From assembly GCA_964016985.1 (NCBI GenBank), contig OZ024829.1, forward strand, positions 72,236,110 to 72,300,109: 64,000 bases of DNA, given 5' to 3'. This DNA is from Anodontia alba. Lineage: Eukaryota; Mollusca; Bivalvia; Lucinida; Lucinidae. Both the position numbers and the translations under genes were made by a program. The notes under the pieces are model-generated. The model did no database searches and was not told the origin of the DNA. It was given only the letters and a program-made list of their open reading frames with translations. This document shows positions 1 to 10,103 of the stretch, in pieces; within the stretch, counting starts at the first letter, position 1, and each line of letters starts with the position of its first letter.

Positions 1-99
1 AACCTTTGTACGTGTTACGGGTACTAACAAGGACGTTAACATAAAGAGGATATCTACCAAATTCACTCAAAATAGCTATATTAGATGACTTTTTGTTCA

Positions 100-1247
100 T
101 TCTAGATATGTACTTCAAACATTTTATATGTAGTTTATCACATAAAAAGTTTTCCGTCAAATCTTCAAGTAATTTTTTTTTCGACGATAAAACATTTAAT
201 GTGCCCCAAATTTCACTTCCATATAAAACAACTTGTTCAACTATGCTCAAAAAGATGCAGCAACGTGTTCAATTTTGGCGTCAAACTAGAAAAACATTTT
301 GTAAGCTTGAACTGGGCCCTTAATGCTCTTATATAAATCAGTTTGACAATAAGTAAAAGTGCCAGATGAGGAAAATACGATCCCAGGTACTTGTAAGAAG
401 TGCTATTTTCTATTTCTAGACCATTATAATAAAATTTCTCTGTAGATTATTTACCATTTTTTCAGAATACGACTACTTTTGTTTTCTTTAAATTTACAAT
501 CAAACAATTCTCTTCACAATATAAACTAAGTTTATTTATATAGCGCTGAAGTCCAGATTTAGAAGTCGAAAGTAGCATCTGATCATCTGCGTATAACAAC
601 TAACTGATAAGCGTATTATCAAGTTGAACCTGATCGTCATGCTCATCAAATATTTTAGGTAAGTCATTTATAAATATTTTGAAAAAGTTTGGACTTATAT
701 TATCGCCTTGACGAACACCAATTTTTGGGTCAAATGTGTGAGTTAATTTGTCCTGTACTCGTACATACAACTTATTATCTTGATACATATGTTGAATAAT
801 TGCATGAAAATGACCATTTATATCAAGCTTTGCTAGTTTAAACAATAAAGCCGAATGCAAGACAGAGTCAAAGGCTTTTTGAAAGTCATCAAAACAAACA
901 TACAAGTTTGACCTGTTATTAGTATACTTCTCTATTAAAGTTCTTAAAACAAACATGTGATCTACAGTCCTGGCTTTAGGCTGAAAACCAATCTGACAAT
1001 GATCTATCGTGCTATTTTTATCTAAGAAATCTTGTAATCTATTGATTAAAACACTGTTAAAAAGTTTCGCCAAACAGGGCATTACTGTGATACCTCTATA
1101 GTTATCTGGTGAATTAGGGTAATCTCCTCTGTAAAGAGGCTTTATATATCCTATTTTCCATTTTGCTGGATATATACCAGATGAAAAGATAATATTAAAC
1201 AATTTAACAATGCAGGGTAATGTATGTGACTGACTGTGCTTTAACAT
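100..1247 (-). pseudogene. LINE ORF2 reverse transcriptase domain, broken
   Basis: The 215-codon open part (1247-600) encodes a recognisable LINE reverse transcriptase: CFDDFQKAFDSV (motif A, catalytic Asp) about residue 118 and GVRQGDNISPNFF about residue 178. An in-frame TAG at 600-602 ends the ORF two codons before the YADD catalytic box, whose codons lie at 582-593 in the same frame, so the stop separates the two halves of the active site. The frame reads on past YADD to another stop near 470. A further RT-C-terminal stretch, YGSEIWGTLN, is visible at about 200-235 in a shifted frame. In life this enzyme would copy element RNA at a nicked chromosomal target (target-primed reverse transcription). 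The copy is inactive. Confidence 0.85.
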
Positions 1248-1328
1248 TTCATTTTTAATTCCATCTAAACCACTTGATTTATTATTTTTTAAGTTTCTGA
1301 TTGCGATAAGAACTTCTTTATCAGTAAT

Positions 1329-1718
1329 TCATGAATCCAACTCAGAAAAGGTTTTTAAATGAGAAATGGATTCTAAGTTCTTTTGAAACTGTAAATTTTT
1401 ACCAGAAACTTTTCCTTTGATTTCATAAAGAGTTGAAAAATGCGTTAACCATTCGCTTGCTGAAATTGATTGACAAGGATCATTAACGTTCGAATCTTCT
1501 TTCAAATCTTTTAAAAGCTTCCAATATGATTCTGGGTCTCTTTCGAACATGCTGTCTAATTGTGCTATTAAACTAGATTTGAATTCTTTAAATTTACATT
1601 TACAACTACGGCTATACAATTTTCTGAATTTGAAAAAAGATCTACGAATTATAGGGTCGTTTGGAAATCTTGAAAACAAGGAACTCTTTTTTAACATTTC
1701 TTTTCTTATTCTGAACAA
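1329..1718 (-). pseudogene. LINE ORF2 linker between endonuclease and RT
   Basis: A 129-codon basic open stretch in the position where LINE ORF2 proteins carry the spacer between endonuclease and RT. It contains a SYWKLLKDLK segment, a motif I associate with this spacer in invertebrate LINEs (typically '..FWKLLK..'). It has no catalytic residues. It is separated from the RT ORF by a stop near 1329 and from the endonuclease piece by a stop near 1720. I assign it mainly by position, orientation and the WK motif; it is not an independent gene. Confidence 0.6.
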
Positions 1719-1725
1719 ATCCTGA

Positions 1726-2830
1726 TCAAACCATTTTTTCAGGCTTAATATTTCTTTTAGAATTATCCTGCATGTTAACTCGCTTCAAGGACTTCGAACA
1801 TGCAGTATAAATAATATTATTAAACCTGTCTAAAGCCTCATCAGTGGATAATTCCTGATTATCCAAAATGAAAGATGACTCCATGAAATGTTTTATCGCT
1901 TGCTTCACATCTAATGTTTCAAATGTCTTTTGAAATAAGAAATGCGAATCTTTAAACCATCTATATGAACTTAGCTTTTCTTGACTTAAATGATCGTCTC
2001 CTTCTAAACTAGATGACTCTGTACATGATTCTGAAAGTTTTAATGAAAGTTTAGCATTATCAGACAGATGAGGAATATGATCATGGACATGAAAATAAAT
2101 AACGTTTTCAATCAAACTCTCTGAAACGATACAATAATCTACCACACTGTTACCATTGTACTGAAAAGAAGTATATTTACCAAATCTATCACCAAGGTTT
2201 TTCCGTTTAAAATATTCAAATTGGCTTCAATTTAAATATCAAGTAATTCTCTACCACGAGGACAAACCTGCTAATCCTGACTGTATTTTTCTAGTAAATC
2301 TAGACTTTAGTGAACCAGAAGGTATAGGGATATGTTTATCATCATTATCAATGTAATCCTGCCCAGTACCAGTTCTGGCGTTGGTGTCACCCATTATGAG
2401 AGACTGCCTAACTTGCTATATTTAACTATGTCATTTTCCAAGATTTGTAATATATCCAAATTATGCCTCAGTACATAAGATGAATTTGAGGGTGCTACGT
2501 ATACAAAGCACAAGAATATATCATTTTTAGACCAAAGTACTCTTTCGATAGTTTTAACCAAATTATTTCGCTTGAATTTTCTGTCAACACAGTGATACCA
2601 TTTTTAATATTTTTACTTATTAATAACATCATACCGCCCGATTTAGGATATTGATTTTTTTTGGTCGATTAATAGAAAGTGACCAGTAAGACTTGTCAAT
2701 GAAAACTGTGTCACTGTTTTTGGTTTCTTGCTTACAAAATATATCATATGATTGAACCTCCTTTATAAATTGTTTGTCCTCTGCTTTATTAATGACACTT
2801 GATTTGATATTATGCACAGTTCAACACCCA
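1726..2830 (-). pseudogene. LINE ORF2 apurinic-type endonuclease, broken
   Basis: Three frame-shifted pieces make up the endonuclease. The N-terminal piece (2817-2629) has SYDIFCKQETK, matching the 'DI..LQETK' strand with the metal-binding Glu. The middle piece, in another frame, has GDTNARTG at about 2375-2400, the 'GDFNAR' catalytic motif of the exonuclease-endonuclease-phosphatase fold. The C-terminal piece (2145-1726) begins VDYCIVSESL and contains HDHIPHLSDNAKLSL, equivalent to the final S-D-H motif, with the usual His replaced by Asn (SDNA). The family nicks target DNA to prime reverse transcription. Frameshifts near 2630 and 2150, stops, and the lost His show the copy is inactive. Confidence 0.7.
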
Positions 2831-3189
2831 TTTTTCAAAGATGTTTTCATTCGAAATATATATTGACTAACAAGTAACCAGAAGAGCATGTAAAAAAGAA
2901 AAAAATACTAATTCGCACGTTATGTGCAACAACCTAACATGGACATCAATACCACCAAAAGATATATGATATAATCAAAATAGACCACAACTTGTATTGT
3001 CATGCTGTTATTGAGACAATGATTCAATGTCTCTGAGGAAAAATAATAATAATAATAATAAGAAGAAGAAAAAGTTGCGATTTTTCTTATATTTTTAAAA
3101 TTGCAGCGTTACTGTTTCCAACGCAAATGTGACATGAAATGTAGATCTATAGCAGCCTCAACAATGGTAGTATATTAAGAACACAATAT

Positions 3190-3880
3190 AAATAAAGCAT
3201 AAATATAATAATATTGCATATTTATGGGAGTGAATATGTCTCATGCATAAGACCTGCCCAGAAGGACTCTAAAACCTTTCAAAGAAATCAAAATCAACAT
3301 ATACAAGACGACGTATATAAAAATATCGACTTTATGGCAATATGGCGTCCCATCACTGAAATGTTTTGACAAATATCGCAATGTAATTTAAAAAAAAAAA
3401 GTAGCGTATCAAGACGACACAGTTTAGGTCGCCAGAGAATCTGGAAAAACATATGCATGCACTGTTTTTTCAGCAGACGGCACATAGATATAACAATAAT
3501 GCATTTATTTGGGAGTGCACATAAATATAATAACAATGATTTGGGATGGCTCATAAATATAATAATACTGCATTGATTTTGGAGCGAATATAATATGTCT
3601 CAAGCATAAGAACTGTCTAGAAAGACCCGAAAACCCTTACGAGAAATCAAACAGCATATACTAGTCGATGTATGCAAAAATATCGACTTAATGGCAGTAT
3701 GGCGTCCCATAACTGAATATAAAAGTTTGACAAATATCGCAATGTACTATATACAAAAAGTAGCGTATCAAAACAACACAGTTTAGGTCGCCAGAGAATC
3801 TGGACAAAATATGCATGCACTATTACTTCCGTCTTTAACGATTAACATACTGTGTGATATTTTCAGCAGACGGCACATTG
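3190..3880. repeat. Two direct repeats of about 340 bp between LINE ORF1 and ORF2
   Basis: About 3195-3500 and 3545-3880 share the same order of blocks: AATATAATAAT, ATGTCTCA.GCATAAGA, AAATATCGACTT, GGCGTCCCAT, TTTGACAAATATCGCAATGTA, GTTTAGGTCGCCAGAGAATC, TATGCATGCACT and finally CAGCAGACGGCACAT. They diverge by substitutions and small indels. No coding content is visible. They separate the two LINE ORFs and so look like a later insertion or tandem duplication. Confidence 0.75.
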
Positions 3881-4054
3881 AAATATTCCCCTCATTTCCC
3901 CTTTCACCATGCCCGCATCCCTACCACACACATACACGACACCAGGACCCGACACTCCATGCAAATTGCCTACAATGGAGAAAATTTGCATGGAATGCTT
4001 AATCCCGCACTCCGGTAAAAAATAAGAAAAATAATCAATCTGTCGTCTGCTGAA
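3862..4054. mobile_element. Small inverted-repeat element, family M (copy 1)
   Basis: Terminal inverted repeats TTCAGCAGACGGCAC (left) and the complement of TGTCGTCTGCTGAA (right). Its termini match copies at 11152-11313, 22667-22830 and 55441-55608. This copy lacks the strong internal hairpin seen in the others. It sits immediately downstream of the LINE ORF1 stop. No transposase. Confidence 0.6.
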
Positions 4055-4084
4055 TGAGCCCTGAGAGTGATAAAGGTTAAATTT

Positions 4085-4721
4085 TATTTTGTAACTGCTC
4101 AATCGCTTGTTTTAAGCTTTGAGCAAGGATTGTAGTACCCTTTATTGGCAAATGTTTCTCGTCTCTAAGCACACCTCTTGCCGGTTTTTTCCCTTAAAGA
4201 ACAATTTACTATTGTCGAACAGAAGGACTGATTCATTTGACTTATATTTCCTGACAAGTCTGTTACTTTGTTCTATTACTTTGGCATAGGACTGATTCAT
4301 TTGACTTATATTTCCTGACAAGTCTGTTATTTTGTTCTATTACTTTTGCATTTGCTGAATTCTGTCCCCTTGGTAAACCCAGTGATACCATCACTTTTAT
4401 GCCAGGGAACCTAAGATTGGTAGCGGACACCAGGTCATCCATCTGATCAGAAAATTCGGACATGCTGTCATTTTCGCTTTTAATATCATTACAACCCAGC
4501 TGATACACTATAAGTTCAGGAGCAAAGTCCAGATCATAGTTTTCAATGAAAGTCTTTGCTTCTTCTACAGTGTATTTTGTAATTTTCCTGATATAAGACT
4601 TTCTGTCCGCAATAAATCGAGCGTTGAGATACCTGGTATTAGAAGTACCAATGAGCAGTATTTGTTTTTTTTTATGACTGTGTCTGCCTCCAATCTCAGG
4701 GGCCCTGGGATTTTCTCTCAT
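4085..4721 (-). pseudogene. LINE ORF1 C-terminal SGNH/GDSL hydrolase (esterase) domain
   Basis: The 152-codon open part begins its fold with ILLIGTSNTRYLN, the block I 'G(T/D)S' strand with the nucleophile-position Ser. It then shows YQLGCNDIKSE, the block III 'GxND' motif, and KVMVSLGLPR. Esterase (SGNH) domains are known at the C terminus of ORF1 proteins in L2/CR1-type LINEs, where they are proposed to help membrane or RNP handling. A 64-bp tandem duplication (4224-4287 and 4288-4351) shifts the frame and truncates the domain. The expected C-terminal tail, ending AIEQLQNKI, is visible in shifted frames down to about 4085. The break makes this copy non-functional. Confidence 0.7.
4224..4351. 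repeat. 64-bp tandem duplication inside the SGNH domain
   Basis: Two adjacent copies starting AGGACTGATTCATTTGACTT (4224-4287 and 4288-4351), nearly identical. Because 64 is not a multiple of three, the duplication shifts the ORF1 frame and causes early termination. Confidence 0.9.
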
Positions 4722-4826
4722 ATATAAGTTGCTGTCATTTTACAATGGGTATTTTTGTCGTTTTCACTATCTTTGGGGCTCTGCCTTTCATAACTGGGGT
4801 TGACTTACTATTATGATTGCGTGGAG

Positions 4827-5272
4827 TTAAAAGGGGCATATTTCAAATATCTTTTTAGCAGCGGAATGGGTCTGTGTCGGTTTTTCAGGAGTAATTTCTA
4901 TAAGTGAGTTTTTCTCCATACGATTTCCCGAGTCTTCTTTCAAGAGCGAATCGTCAGCTCTGCACGAGTGCAATTTGAGAGAAAGTAGTTCATCTTGCAA
5001 GTCGTTTATTGCGAGGATTTTAGACTTCAATTTCATATCATAGTCCAAGATAATATCATTTCTGTTCTTGTATCTTGATTCTAAATTTTCTATGTCACTC
5101 TGGAGCACTGAAGAGACTGAACGCTCTGTCTTTAACTTACTATGCAATATTTCAATCTCGCCTTTCAGCTTAGACCTGTTGTGTCTCATTCTGGATGAAT
5201 GTTGAGTTTAACTTCGTCCGTAGATCTTGGGATGCTTTTTCTGTCTTTTCAGCCCTGGCAGTAGCTTCTTTA

Positions 5273-5305
<33 letters not shown>

Positions 5306-5460
5306 CCAACCGTGTCTAGCTTTTGTTTCAGTTCTTTTGCAAGAGTTGCATTTTCTTCTTTAAGCGTGTTGGATGAATTTATATTACAAACTGACTGTTT
5401 CTGATTCTTTGTTTGATGACTAGTTTCAGAAATACGGTCTATTAGCTTAACAAAGTCAAT
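4827..5460 (-). pseudogene. LINE ORF1 coiled-coil segment
   Basis: Two frames together encode a long heptad-rich, Lys/Glu-rich helix. About 5460-5310 reads TLKEENATLAKELKQKL and enters a poly-A run (plus-strand T run 5276-5305) coding poly-Lys. It continues KEATARAEKTEKASQDL to about 5195. After a +1 shift it goes on as KLKGEIEILHSKLKTE (5189-4827). ORF1 coiled coils mediate trimerisation of the RNA-binding protein in LINEs (family knowledge). The homopolymer is long enough to suggest slippage as the origin of the frame loss (inference). Confidence 0.6.
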
Positions 5461-6205
5461 CTCTTACTCCTTTTTCTCGCGTCTCCTCTCTTGTAGTGTT
5501 TATCCCTTCTTCTGTGGTTTGCACCTCCGTGGTACCCACGCCCACTGATTTAGTTTCAACGGTGTCCTGTGCTAATTCTGGATATTCGACTTTAACTTCA
5601 TCTGGAACTTCAACACATTTTTCACATGCATAATTTCTTTTTGCCAGGCCATATATATAAAGTTGATAGAGTGGCAGTCTTGTACATTTATAGTGGCACC
5701 AATTTTTACAGTCACTGCATTAGATTATATCATAACTTTCTGCACTTGACTCTTGGCAATATGTACAAATGCTCATTGACCTATCAGCCTGGGCAACAGT
5801 TTTTACCTCTGTATTCTCACTGTTTGCATAATTGTGCCACTGATTAACTACAGCATCTGTTTCTTCTAAACCTTCATGTTGTTGAATATTTATTACCACT
5901 TCTGTGTCCTCCACCTCTGAGTCTGAAAATGATGTATTACAGGGTGCGCAAGCTGTAGTGCATTGATGACCAAGGTCTGAAACCTTTATAACACGATCAA
6001 GGTCGTGCACAGGAATTTCATGGCATAAGTTATATTCCTTACTAGCCAACATAAAATGTATTGCCTGCTCTAAAGTCTGAAAGCCCTTATACACGGCGCT
6101 ATTAAATTTATGGACACTTATTTCACAGTTGCTGCAATCTGTGAAAATACCATTTGTTCTCCCCCATGCAACACTATAGAAATTATTCTTTACTTTTGTT
6201 GCCAT
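5461..6205 (-). pseudogene. LINE ORF1 N-terminus: RNase H1-type hybrid-binding fold plus PHD-like finger
   Basis: From ATG at 6205 the protein reads FYSVAWGRTNGIFTDCSNCE followed by VHKFNSAVYKGFQTLEQA. This is the pattern of the RNase H1 N-terminal hybrid-binding / caulimovirus viroplasmin fold (YxVxxGRxxGIFxxWxxC...F..A.YK.F.T.EEA), residues about 8-50. An acidic linker follows. Then comes a C4HC3 series: CTYC at the end of the open part, an in-frame TAA (5717-5719), then CSDC, WCHYKC and CEKC. The spacing C-x2-C, x11, C-x2-C, x4, H-x2-C, C-x2-C fits a PHD finger. The stop lies inside the finger, and a second break is near 5465. This finger most likely belongs to the same ORF1. Confidence 0.65.
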
Positions 6206-6470
6206 TTGAAATAATCATAAGATAAATTTTTCTTAACTGAATCTTTAAAATACTGTTCTCTTAACCCAGTCCGTACACAATAGGTGAACTCCTCTCCGGC
6301 TTAAGTAGAGTTACGTGTTCACAACAACATTTTTTTTTCAGATATCTCCACTTCTACAGCGAAATTCTACCTGATTTTTTTCTCACAAGTCCACTTTAGT
6401 TAATTACATCTGTCAGTAGCAGTTTTCCTATAATCGTGTCCTCTGATTACTTTTATTTTAATTTATTTAG
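6206..6470. other. AT-rich stretch upstream of LINE ORF1
   Basis: No ORF or repeat unit recognised. Its position just upstream of the ORF1 start suggests the LINE 5' untranslated region, but I cannot define its boundary. Confidence 0.3.
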
Positions 6471-6514
6471 AAATCATTTCGATATTTTTTGTTGTTGTTT
6501 ACATATGACGTCAC

Positions 6515-6660
6515 GGTTGTCCGTGTGTTTGAGTATGTGTGCGTGTATGTGTGTGTTTGTGTGTGTGTATTTTTTTTTTTTTTCAATCAAATGTATGTAG
6601 TTTTTTTTATATATACCCGTGAGGGTCCTTAATTGGTGGAATAAAATTATTCTATTCTAT
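6515..6660 (+). repeat. (GT)n tract and probable 3' tail of a second LINE
   Basis: A GT-rich microsatellite (about 6520-6570) and T runs are followed by GGTGGAATAAAATTATTCTA and short ATTCT repeats (6640-6660). A short repeated pentamer after an AATAAA-like stretch resembles the 3' tail of CR1-type LINEs. The tail abuts the CpG-containing region upstream of the exon at 6809. The LINE assignment is an inference from the tail only. Confidence 0.4.
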
Positions 6661-6808
6661 TTCATTTTGGGGTGAGTCGGTATTTTACGTGGATGCAGTA
6701 CGGTTCGGTGTTTTAGTGAGGCACGCTTCAACACGGGTTGGCTAACTATTCAACAAGGGTCACCTTGCAGACGGCCATATTGGTCGAGTAAACGAAGAAA
6801 CCGGTGCA
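6661..6808 (+). promoter_or_regulatory. Probable promoter/5'UTR of the exon at 6809
   Basis: Non-repetitive within this window, with several CpGs (TACGTGG, TACGGTTCGG, CACGGG) and no TATA box at a usable distance. It holds GGCCATATTGG (6772-6782), which includes a YY1-type CCATNTT core, a site common close to the start of nuclear genes for mitochondrial proteins. The transcription start cannot be placed from sequence alone. Confidence 0.35.
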
Positions 6809-6868
6809 ATGTTATCCGCACGGTTAGCAACAACTCTGGTTAGACAGCTCCCAAGGGCCGCACCGAAG
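6809..6868 (+). CDS. ATP5F1A: First coding exon, mitochondrial presequence resembling ATP synthase subunit alpha
   Basis: ATG at 6809 opens 20 codons, MLSARLATTLVRQLPRAAPK, and AAG is followed at once by GTAACG, a good splice donor, so the exon ends in phase 0. The peptide is Arg-rich, amphipathic and free of acidic residues: a mitochondrial targeting presequence. It lines up without gaps with the start of animal ATP synthase F1 alpha (MLS-R-A...VR-LPR-A pattern), where as I recall the first coding exon also ends near residue 20. The full protein would sit in the matrix-side catalytic head of complex V. I saw no second exon in the remaining 57 kb, so this may be exon 1 of a gene with a very large intron, or a stranded or duplicated first exon. 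The name rests on a short leader and is tentative. Confidence 0.5.
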
Positions 6869-6870
6869 GT

Positions 6871-7312
6871 AACGTGGACTTTTACAACAATTATGGTTAC
6901 ACATCCTACATCAGTTGTAATTCTGCACGCATTAAAATCACTGACAAAAGCGATGTCCCCATGCCCTTGCATTTGCAACTCGCAAATAATAACACGTGAA
7001 ATGTTTCTAAAGCTATAGTCCAGCGAAGTAAATTGTCTTCCAAAGAGGTTGTATAAAGTATATACAGTTTAGTTTTCAATTTACAAGGAGCAGTGAAGGC
7101 AACGGGAAAATCTTAGATTTTTTTAGGTATCATCAGTTTGTATACCCCACCCACCGTTCTGCGACTGCCACTTGAGCCTCAGACTGAATAAACTGTGCTT
7201 TCGACATCTTTCAGAAAGTCGTTTTTTTTTTTTTGCTTGGCGCTTTACACAGAAGAAGTAAATTTGCAAACTTTTGTCATGATTTAATGCAAAACCATTT
7301 GTCGTGGTTCCA
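6871..7312. other. Unassigned sequence after the exon-1 donor
   Basis: Intronic if the exon call is right. It has T runs and no further ORF or repeat I can name. No clear acceptor plus coding exon is visible. Confidence 0.4.
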
Positions 7313-7624
7313 GACAGTTCACCGACACGTAATTTGGAGACAGTTCACCGACAAAATTAGAGACAGTTCACCGACAAAAAAAAATGTTTAAGAAACTTAA
7401 GAAGAAGAAAAATGGCTTATGTGCTCGCATATACTTGTAAAAAAGGAAGATATTTGTATTGATATTTCAAATCATACTTTCTGGACATGTATGATACTTT
7501 CAACTCTGTCTTCTGTGTTTACCAATATATTCGGACACCATAACTTGTTCTCTTACTTATCCTAAAATTGGAAAGTCCATTTGACCATAAGACGAGTTGA
7601 CAAACATGCAGACTCTGACCTTTT

Positions 7625-7670
7625 CCAGGAAAAAGCTTTTTTTTTTTTTTTTTTTTTTGTTATTTTATTC
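7625..7670. repeat. Poly-T and AT-rich low-complexity tract
   Basis: A T run of over 20 bases within the TIR element, followed by AT-rich sequence. Confidence 0.9.
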
Positions 7671-7949
7671 TATTTTTTAAAAATATTTTATCAATTTGAT
7701 TCGGGGTCCGAGTATTCTATTCCTTAGGCATATGGTTCCACTGCTTAGGTAACCGAAACAAACAAACAAAAAAAAAAAAAATGCACACATACACAGGCTG
7801 ACCTGTATCTTTGCTCCCTGCTGTAGTGTTTGAACCTTTCACAGGTCCATTAAAATCTAGCAGTTTTGTTTTTAAGTAATCTTGCTTTTTGTTTGAAAAT
7901 ACCTATTAGTTTTATAAATAAAATATAAATACACGTCTTTGTTTAACAT

Positions 7950-8172
7950 TCTTTCGTGGAGATTGATCATGAAATATTTTCTACGGTCATTCTCTCCCTT
8001 CCGCTGATTCAAGAAGGGCAGTTGTCAGTTTCTGGTGGAAGAATGTGCACAATACTGGTTAACCGCTTAGAGGACTAAGCCTGCCTAGTAAACGTGTGGT
8101 TAGGTAAACTGACCGCGCTCGACGTGACCCCATTGGGTTGACTGGGCCGTAAAACCTCAACACAAACAAACA
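7950..8172 (+). mobile_element. SINE1 copy, 5'-truncated
   Basis: Starts inside the SINE1 body (AACATTCTTTCGTGGAGATT) and runs to its tail (GACTGGGCCGTAAAACCTCA followed by ACACAAACAAAC). It lacks the box B head present at 61643-61935. Confidence 0.85.
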
Positions 8173-8562
8173 TAACAAATAAATCATGAAAAGCGTAAAA
8201 AATTATACGACCTTCATAATGATTCATATACTAAATATTTTTTTATTATTATTTATTTCAACTTCACGCGGCATTTGAGGCACACAACAAAACTTAGTAA
8301 GAAATTTCACAAACAAGATGTTAACTTTTAGTTTTCCCACTAAATGATGTCATTTCTTGTCTAGTGTGTCACGGAATCTTTGGCAAATAAACAAACAGCC
8401 TTTAGAGAAAATCGTACTATTTTATTTCAAAACCACCCGTTTATTTTCTTCATTAAAACCCATAAAACAGTACTTTGTCGGTGAACTGTCTTCAAATGTG
8501 TCCGTGAACTATCTCCAATTTTGTCGGCGAACTGTCTCCAAAATACGTGTCGGTGAACTGTC

Positions 8563-8906
8563 CCGGTCCCTTTGTCGCAACTACCGATGCACAAAAAAGT
8601 TTTATTCTAGTCATTGGTTTTTAAAGAAATGAAATATTTCCACTTTTTCTCATAGCCCAGTGTTTGGGAATAGCGCGGTACTAACAGAAAAATTAAGAAT
8701 AAATAAACTTGCAATACTTACATTTAAGTTATCATCCAGCAGCTGCAAACGGTATTTATTTTTTAACAAGTCCATGAAAATTGGATGGAATGGAAAGCCT
8801 GCTCAGGGTGTTAATTCCATTTCAAATATCAGCCATATTGCAGAAATTCTGTCAGGGGAGGGAATTCTAACATCGCGGTAAACTGTTGGGGCTCCATAAG
8901 GGGAAC
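8563..8906. other. Unassigned unique-looking sequence
   Basis: No ORF of note, no tandem repeat, no recognised element. The open stretches here are short and uncompelling. Confidence 0.4.
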
Positions 8907-9253
8907 GCCGTCCGACTGAAGACCAGGAGGTCGCGGGTTCAACCCCTGTCGAGGTCGGCAACATTCATTCGTGGAGATGGATCATGAAATATTTTCTACG
9001 GTCATTCTCTCCCTTCCCAAACACAATTTTAATTCCTTGTCGAGATACTTGGACAAGTATCATCGTTGAAGTTGAAGTTCCGCTGATTCAAGAAGGGCAG
9101 TCGTCAGTTTCTGGTGAAAGAATGTGCACAATACTGGTTTACCGCTTAGATGACTAAGCCTGCCCAGTAAACGTGTGGTTAGGTAAACTGACCGCGCTCG
9201 ACATGACCCCATTGGGTTGACTAAGTCGTAAAACCTCAACACAAACAAACAAA
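8907..9253 (+). mobile_element. SINE1 copy with box B head and a 60-bp internal insertion
   Basis: CGTCCGACTGAAGACCAGG, then a box B-like GGTTCAACCCC, then the SINE1 body and the ACACAAACAAAC tail. Compared with other copies it carries about 60 extra bases (about 9018-9077) between CTCTCCCTT and CCGCTGATTC. The tRNA-like head lacks a clear box A. Confidence 0.8.
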
Positions 9254-10103
9254 ATCAGTCCTTTCAACGCAATGTGTGACAGCAATTAACAAATTTTGAT
9301 CGTCAGCATTCCCATTTATCATGAGCGTACAGAATTGTTGGTATCTATGTATACACAAAACGTACCGCCAATTCAGTACATAAATTGCAATATTCGTACG
9401 TCCTGCTTGAATCAGTTTTCCCTCATTAGTATCCTTTTGAATATTATTAAAGCATCGAAACACTGCGATTGCCGACGGACAATAATGAACACGAATGCGT
9501 ATGGCCAGTGCTTAGAAACGGATAGAGGAGTTTTCCAAATTGCCCCATTCTGATTTCCCAAAATTAGGTTTATTCCCTTGTTCTTGTGAAATATATTTGG
9601 GTGTTCTCTTGGTCCACAGAAAACCCCGGTAGCCCCATTCACTGTTCGAGTAGGTAACATGGGCCGCAACAAGGTTCCATATGAAAAAGTACCGGATTCT
9701 GTGGCTTAGTTTGGTCCGGCCAACAAGTGGGTCTGGCATGGTCATTTTTTACTTAATGTGCCATAGAAAACAAAACAAACACTCAAAAATCACAAAGAGA
9801 ATCAAACATCTGCCCCCAATCCACGAATTACGTATTTATGTTTGGTATTCCTGTAACTGCTTTTTCCCATGCAACAACCGCACACGCTCAGTATAAATGA
9901 CGTACTGTGGTAAAAGACCGGGAAATTCTCAGTCGCGTGCAGCAACCACATGTGTCAATATAAATTTACTTGAAGTGGCGCTTCTGCTATCAAAGAGGCA
10001 TTGAATCAGTAAGACAGCCCATGTGAAAAGGGTGTCTGTCACACAAAAAACAGACTTTACGAACGCAAGGGGCCATAGAAGCTAATGACAATTCAAATGA
10101 GTG

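Larger units (their letters stand above)
1..6240 (-). mobile_element. Decayed two-ORF non-LTR retrotransposon (LINE, CR1/L2-like layout)
   Basis: All pieces read on the minus strand in the order ORF1 (about 6205 to 4085) then ORF2 endonuclease (2830 to about 2100), linker (1718-1329) and reverse transcriptase (1247 to beyond position 1). Order and orientation fit one element. The roughly 1.2 kb between ORF1 and ORF2 is much more than usual and is filled by two direct repeats (3190-3880) and a small inverted-repeat element (3862-4054), so it was interrupted after insertion. ORF1 proteins with a PHD finger, coiled coil and esterase are known from the CR1/L2 group, hence the clade suggestion. 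The copy is dead: stops and frameshifts break both ORFs. The 3' end lies outside the window. Confidence 0.75.
7313..8562. mobile_element. 1.25-kb TIR element whose ends are multiplied copies of GACAGTTCACCGACA
   Basis: Left end: GACAGTTCACCGACA at 7313, repeated near 7340 and 7365. Right end: the complement TGTCGGTGAACTGTC at 8548-8562, with further copies near 8475, 8500 and 8525. Spacers (TAATTTGGA / TCCAAAATA) also correspond, so the two ends are inverted repeats of about 75-100 bp with internal tandem copies. No clear target-site duplication and no transposase, so it is non-autonomous. A SINE1 fragment (7950-8172) lies inside. The small plus-strand ORF at 8357-8632 is read through the repeats and is not a gene. 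Confidence 0.65.

Noticed and set aside
3863..4102. 79-codon minus-strand ORF
   Set aside because: Runs from the ORF1 tail into the family M inverted-repeat element; no domain and no conservation seen.
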